This document shows positions 16,017 to 19,753 of a DNA stretch of 19,753 nt, one piece after another (the first letter of the stretch is position 1; every line of letters begins with the position of its first letter). The stretch is from Actinomycetes bacterium (GTDB lineage Bacteria; Actinomycetota; Actinomycetes; Mycobacteriales; Micromonosporaceae). Under the pieces are notes generated by a model. It was not told where the DNA came from. It did no database searches and worked only from the letters and a program-made list of their open reading frames with translations. Location of the stretch: positions 1 to 19,753 of the forward strand of contig JAJYSW010000029.1 of the NCBI GenBank assembly GCA_021793335.1. Direction: 5' to 3'. The translations under genes were made by a program, and so were the position numbers.

Positions 16017-16949
16017 CTAGGCTGCTGCGGGAAGCCAGCCTTCATTGCCCTCCCCTGCGCCGAGGTGATGCACGGAACCGTCGGCGATGAGCTCGGACAA
16101 GGCGACGACGGCGGCGATCTGTCCTTGGGCGGTGATGATGTTGTCGACCGTCGAGACGGGGACCGCGGTGTCGTCGCCGCGCAGCGTCACGATCGGGTTG
16201 CCGTCGCCGGCGGCGGTCGAGGCGGCGTAGACGGTCGGGCCGTCGACGGCGAACGCACTCGCGAGGACGACGGCCCCGGTATTGCGTTCCTCGGCGTTGG
16301 AGTCGGTGGCGGCAGACCCGCCGACGAGGATGATTCCGGTGGCGTCGCCGGTCGGCTCCTGTTCGACGGTGAGCATCCCGAGGTCGCCGAGACCCACGGT
16401 GACGGTGGTGATGTCGGCGGGAGTGGTCTCGGCGGGCGCGCCTTCGAAGCGGCCGGTGGCGACGGCGGCGAGGATGGCGCCCATGGCGGCCACGCCGTCG
16501 TAGGTGACCGGCGCTTCGATGGTGTCGGGGGTGACGCCGTCGACGAGGTTGGCGAGCTGGTCGTTGTTGGCCGGGTCGAGGAAGTCGTCGAGGACGGAGA
16601 TACGTCCGGCGCTGTCGGCATCGGCGTAGTCGAGCATCTGCTCGACGCTGTCGACGACCTCGCTCTCGGCGCCCGGCATGGCGACGAGGAGGATGCTCTG
16701 GCCGGTGAGTCGGCCTTCAAGGTAGGAGGGCGCGATCTCGGAGGCGAAGGACTGGTCGTCCCGAAGCTCCTCTTCCAGCGCGGCGATCTCGTCGCGCAGG
16801 GCGTTGTTGCTGTCGCGCAGGCTCTGGCTGTTGGCCTCGACCACCTCCATGGCCGGACCTTTGAGCGCGGCGGTGCCGAGGATGAGGCCGACGGTGAGCG
16901 CCAGGAAGACCGCGGTGAGCGAGACGAGGTGGTAGCGGAAGTTGATCAC
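16017..16949 (-). CDS. steB: SteB / MctB-like envelope protein ("copper transporter")
   Basis: A 310-residue protein of the family annotated as mycobacterial MctB copper efflux channel and as SteB in Corynebacterium, where it works with SteA in septal envelope assembly. It starts MINFRYHLVSLTAVFLALTV, a signature of the family, with one membrane helix at about residues 8-29. A predicted coiled coil follows at about 38-66 (SLRDSNNALRDEIAALEEEL). The rest is a Gly/Ala/Thr/Val-rich extracytoplasmic domain. The frame is open further upstream, but GTG at 16949 fits the family start, and it overlaps the steA stop as GTGA. I see no Cys or obvious copper motif in the outer domain. Copper transport is therefore doubtful, and envelope assembly fits the neighbours better. 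Confidence 0.9.
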   Translation of the reverse strand: MINFRYHLVSLTAVFLALTVGLILGTAALKGPAMEVVEANSQSLRDSNNALRDEIAALEEELRDDQSFASEIAPSYLEGRLTGQSILLVAMPGAESEVVDSVEQMLDYADADSAGRISVLDDFLDPANNDQLANLVDGVTPDTIEAPVTYDGVAAMGAILAAVATGRFEGAPAETTPADITTVTVGLGDLGMLTVEQEPTGDATGIILVGGSAATDSNAEERNTGAVVLASAFAVDGPTVYAASTAAGDGNPIVTLRGDDTAVPVSTVDNIITAQGQIAAVVALSELIADGSVHHLGAGEGNEGWLPAAA

Positions 16950-18142
16950 GAGAAGAGCCTTTGGATTTGGAAGAGCAGGCCGTCCCACCAGTCGGCGATG
17001 ACGTCGATGAAGGATCGCCCGACCGTGGAGATGGCGACGGCGGTCGCCACCGCGGCGAGGGCGGAGACGATGAGCAGCAGGAGCGCGGAGATCGACATGT
17101 CCTGTCGGTAGAGCCGCGAGACGCCCTTGGCGTCGACGAGCTTGCCGCCGACACGCAGGCGTGTCAGGAAGGTGGAGGCCATGCCGCCTCTTCCCTTGTC
17201 GAGGAATTCGACCATGGTGACGTGGGTCCCGACGGCGCAGATCAGGGAGGCGCCCTTCTCATCGGCCATGAGCATGGCGATGTCCTCGGAGGTGGCGGCG
17301 GCGGGGAACGGGATGGCCGGGACGCCGAGCTTGTCCATGCGTTCCATGCCCGGCGCTCGTCCGTCGGCGTAGGCGTGGACGACGATCTCGGCGCCGCACC
17401 GCAGGGCGTCGTCGGAGACCGAGTCCATGTCCCCGACGATCATGTCGGGCGTGTAGCCGGCTTCCAGGAGCGCGTCGGCGCCGCCGTCGACGCCGACCAG
17501 GACCGGTTTGAATTCGCGGATGTAGGGGCGGAGGACGTCGATGTCCTCCTTGTAGTTGTATCCGCGGATGACGACGAGCGCGTGGCGGCCGTTGAAGTCG
17601 GTCGCGACCTCGGGCACGCCGACGCCGTCGAGCAGCAGGTCGCGTTCACGTTTGAGGTATTCCATGGTGTTGGCGGCGAACGCCTCCAGCTGGACGGACA
17701 GACCCTCTTTCGCGGCCTCCATAGCGTCGGCGACGCGCTGCTCGCTCTGGAGGACGCCCGCGCCGATCTCGTCGTCGCCGAGCAGGACGCGGTCGCCTTC
17801 GACGGTGACGGTCTTGCCTTCGCGGACCAGGTCGAATATTTCGTCGCCGACCTCGTCGATGAGGATGATCCCGTTCTTGACGAGGATTTCGGGGCCGAGG
17901 TTCGGGTATCGTCCGGAGATCGACGTGGCGGCGTTGATGACGGCTACCACGCCGGTGGCGACGAGGGCGTCGGCGGCGACCCGGTCGAGGTCGACGTGGT
18001 CGATGATCGCGACATCTCCGGGTTCGAGGCGGCCGCACAGCCGCTTCGTGCGGCGGTCGAGTCGGGCGGTGCCGACGAGTCGGCCGTCTCCAGAGGGCGA
18101 CTCCGGTTTGCGACCTGGGAAACGCAAGCTAGGTACACGCAT
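16946..18142 (-). CDS. steA: SteA, cytokinetic-ring/septal envelope protein with TPPK-like domain
   Basis: A 398-residue protein of the SteA family, membrane-anchored and acting with SteB at the division septum in Corynebacterium. The N-terminal part has TARLDRRTKRLCGRLEPGDV and an IIDH motif. Residues about 190-330 form a thiamin-pyrophosphokinase-like domain with VDGGADALLEAGYTPD (218-233) and VGDMDS (236-241). The conserved GDxDS of that fold is kept, so nucleotide or phosphosugar binding is likely. One membrane helix is at about 350-372, and an amphipathic C-terminus follows. ATG at 18142 has no ribosome site of its own. A short upstream frame with a good one overlaps it (18129-18155). 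recN ends 62 nt upstream. Confidence 0.93.
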   Translation of the reverse strand: MRVPSLRFPGRKPESPSGDGRLVGTARLDRRTKRLCGRLEPGDVAIIDHVDLDRVAADALVATGVVAVINAATSISGRYPNLGPEILVKNGIILIDEVGDEIFDLVREGKTVTVEGDRVLLGDDEIGAGVLQSEQRVADAMEAAKEGLSVQLEAFAANTMEYLKRERDLLLDGVGVPEVATDFNGRHALVVIRGYNYKEDIDVLRPYIREFKPVLVGVDGGADALLEAGYTPDMIVGDMDSVSDDALRCGAEIVVHAYADGRAPGMERMDKLGVPAIPFPAAATSEDIAMLMADEKGASLICAVGTHVTMVEFLDKGRGGMASTFLTRLRVGGKLVDAKGVSRLYRQDMSISALLLLIVSALAAVATAVAISTVGRSFIDVIADWWDGLLFQIQRLFS

Positions 18143-18155
18143 CGTGGATCATCAT
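18129..18155 (-). CDS. Possible 8-residue leader peptide overlapping the steA start
   Basis: ATG ATG ATC CAC GAT GCG TGT ACC TAG reads MMIHDACT. It has a strong ribosome site, GGAGAAGG, ending 6 nt before its ATG. It covers the steA ATG at 18142 in another frame and ends 13 nt inside steA. steA itself has no ribosome site at a suitable distance, so translation of the leader could deliver ribosomes to it. It may be incidental, since the frame is very short. Confidence 0.3.
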   Translation of the reverse strand: MMIHDACT

Positions 18156-18184
18156 GCCACCCCTTCTCCAGGGTCGGGCAGCGG

Positions 18185-18198
18185 CGCGCCCGGGCGCG
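18185..18198 (-). repeat. 14-bp perfect palindrome in the recN-steA gap
   Basis: CGCGCCCGGGCGCG is a perfect palindrome 6 nt after the recN stop. As RNA it would form a 5-bp stem around CCGG. It may stall or stabilise the recN 3' end or act as a binding site. It is also the sort of repeat that GC-rich DNA yields by chance. Confidence 0.3.
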
Positions 18199-18204
18199 GG
18201 GACG

Positions 18205-19753
18205 CTAGGACTTCATCTTGGCGGCCTCTGCCAGCAGTTCTTCGGCGTGGGCCACGCCGAGGTGAGAGTCGGGCATGCCCGCGAGCATGCGAGCAAGCTC
18301 ACGCGCCCGAGCGGCGTCGTCGACGACTCGGACACCGGAGACGGTGACCGCTCCCGAGGTGTCCTTGCTCACGACGAGGTGGCGGTCGGCGAACGCCGCG
18401 ACCTGTGGCAGGTGGGTGACGACGAGGACCTGGTAGCGGCGGGCGAGCTTGGCCAGGCAGCGGCCGATCTCGACGGCGGCTCGGCCTCCGACCCCGGCGT
18501 CGACCTCGTCGAAGACCAGCACCGGCGGGCCGCCTATACCGGCGAAGACGACTTCTATGGCGAGCATGACGCGGGACAGTTCGCCCCCCGAGGCGCCTTT
18601 GTTGAGCGCGGCGGGGACCGCGCCCGGGTGGGGCCGCAGGAGCAGTTCGACGTCGTCGGCGCCATCCTCCGAGGCGCCCGAGATCGTGGTGTCGACGACC
18701 AGGTCGACGCCGCCGCGTCCGGCCGGGCGCGGTTCGACGGCGGCGGTGACGGCGGCGTGCGGCATGGCCAGTCCGGCCAGTTCGGCCGAGACGGCCGCGG
18801 AGAAGCGCTCGGCGGCGGATAGGCGTGAGGCGCGCAGCCGCGCGGCCAGTTCGCCGGCGCGGACCGCCAGTTCGCCGTGGCGGGCTTCGAGTTCGGCGAC
18901 GCGGTCGTCGGAGACATCGAGTTCCCCGAGCCGTTTGGCGGCGTTCTCGGCCCAGGCCAGTACGCCGGGCAGGTCTTCGGCGTATTTGCGGTAGAGGGAT
19001 TTCAGGGCCGCCTGGCGCTGGTAGATCTCCTCCAACCGGGCCGGGTCGGCGTCGAGTTCACCGAGGTAGCGGGAGAGGTCGACGGCGGTCTCGGACAGCA
19101 GCGCTCCGGCCTCGGAGAGGCGCTCGGCGAACTCGCCGAGCTTCGGATCGTCGGCGGCGTCGTGTTCGAGGACGCGGGCGGCGGCGCCGACGGCGTCGGC
19201 CGAGCCGCCGTCGCCGGTGACCGGGTCGCCGGTCAGGGCAGTGTGGGCGGTGGCCGCGGCCAGGCGCAGCGTCTCGGCGTTCTGGAGGCGGCGGGCCTCT
19301 TCGGCCAGTTCGGCGTCCTCGCCTTCCTGCGGGTCGACGGCGGTGATCTCCTGGAGGCCGAGGCGCAGCATGTCGGCCTCGCGGGCCATGTCCCGGGCGC
19401 TGGCCCGCAGCCGGGACAGCTCGGCGGCGCACTCGTTCAGTTCGATGTAGACCGCGCGGTAGGCATCGTGGGTCTCGCCGTGGTCGGGGCCCGCGAATCG
19501 GTCGAGCGCGGCTCGCTGCTCACCGGCGTGGAGCAGCCGCATCTGGTCGGACTGGCCGTGGACCGAGATGGCCAGTTCGCCCAGTTCGGACAGGACGCCG
19601 ACGGGGGAGGCACGGCCGCCGACCCAGGCTCGCGAGCGGCCTTCGGCCGAGACCGAACGCGCCAACAGCAGCTCGCCGTCCTCGAGTTCGGCTCCGGCCT
19701 CGAGCGCGCGCTCGCGCAACCGGCGGGCGTCTTCGCCGAGGATGAGGCGGCCC
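18205..19753 (-). CDS. recN: DNA repair protein RecN (partial, start beyond the window)
   Basis: SMC-like ATPase that acts early in double-strand break repair. The window holds 516 codons of the C-terminal part, and the frame runs off the right edge. The N-terminal Walker A is not present here, so the gene is cut by the window and not truncated in the genome as far as can be seen. The visible part begins GRLILGEDARRL. It contains coiled-coil stretches from about 19400 to 18700, including ELNECAAELSRLRASARDMA. The ABC signature is SGGELSRVMLAIEVVF (about 18560-18600) and the Walker B is VLVFDEVDAGVGG. The conserved VVTHLPQVAAFADRHLVV follows, with a His switch. It is upstream of steA, a standard neighbour in this order. 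Confidence 0.97.
   Translation of the reverse strand, partial: GRLILGEDARRLRERALEAGAELEDGELLLARSVSAEGRSRAWVGGRASPVGVLSELGELAISVHGQSDQMRLLHAGEQRAALDRFAGPDHGETHDAYRAVYIELNECAAELSRLRASARDMAREADMLRLGLQEITAVDPQEGEDAELAEEARRLQNAETLRLAAATAHTALTGDPVTGDGGSADAVGAAARVLEHDAADDPKLGEFAERLSEAGALLSETAVDLSRYLGELDADPARLEEIYQRQAALKSLYRKYAEDLPGVLAWAENAAKRLGELDVSDDRVAELEARHGELAVRAGELAARLRASRLSAAERFSAAVSAELAGLAMPHAAVTAAVEPRPAGRGGVDLVVDTTISGASEDGADDVELLLRPHPGAVPAALNKGASGGELSRVMLAIEVVFAGIGGPPVLVFDEVDAGVGGRAAVEIGRCLAKLARRYQVLVVTHLPQVAAFADRHLVVSKDTSGAVTVSGVRVVDDAARARELARMLAGMPDSHLGVAHAEELLAEAAKMKS

Overview
The window is 19.8 kb of high-GC DNA from an actinomycete chromosome. It is dense with genes, most on the minus strand, and GTG/TTG starts are common. 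The gene set and order (recN, steA, steB/mctB, ..., pyrG, Nudix ADP-ribose pyrophosphatase, ald, parA-like, scpA, scpB, rluB) match a backbone that I recall from Mycobacterium and Streptomyces. I cannot fix the genus from sequence alone. Nothing indicates a phage, plasmid, IS element, CRISPR array, rRNA or tRNA.

Layout from right to left, in the direction of transcription. (1) 19753-8399, minus strand: the 3' part of recN (cut by the window edge), steA, steB (mctB-like), a MraY/WecA-like phosphosugar transferase relative, a MurJ/MVF-family flippase, a GT4 glycosyltransferase, a large alkaline-phosphatase-like membrane protein and pyrG. Genes from steA to the AlkP-like gene are packed tightly: there are three 4-nt GTGA stop/start overlaps and gaps of 7-10 nt. 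This looks like one co-translated unit. (2) 8381-6246: a self-contained resistance-type cassette. A plus-strand DHA2/QacA-like exporter converges on pyrG, and a divergent QacR-like TetR repressor shares with it a promoter region covered by a 24-bp palindrome. (3) 6165-4255: Nudix hydrolase and alanine dehydrogenase. (4) 4078-707: orphan ParA-like ATPase, ScpA, ScpB and RluB, the chromosome segregation/condensin cluster. (5) 439-65: a small YccF membrane protein.

The region between recN and pyrG is the most interesting part. It encodes a septal envelope pair (SteA/SteB) followed by what looks like a small lipid-linked-glycan pathway: a priming enzyme with altered MraY motifs, a flippase, a cytosolic glycosyltransferase and an extracytoplasmic phosphatase/phosphotransferase-like enzyme. 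I infer that these act together in envelope assembly at the division site. No product is known to me. The backbone is otherwise housekeeping: DNA repair (RecN), nucleotide metabolism (PyrG, Nudix), alanine catabolism (Ald), chromosome organisation (ParA, ScpAB) and rRNA modification (RluB).

No gene-free stretch exceeds 300 bases. The longest are 440-706 (hairpins, no gene seen), 5374-5574 (upstream of ald, two inverted repeats) and 4079-4254 (parA promoter). Many long open frames lie opposite the real genes; they are GC-driven shadows and are not annotated.
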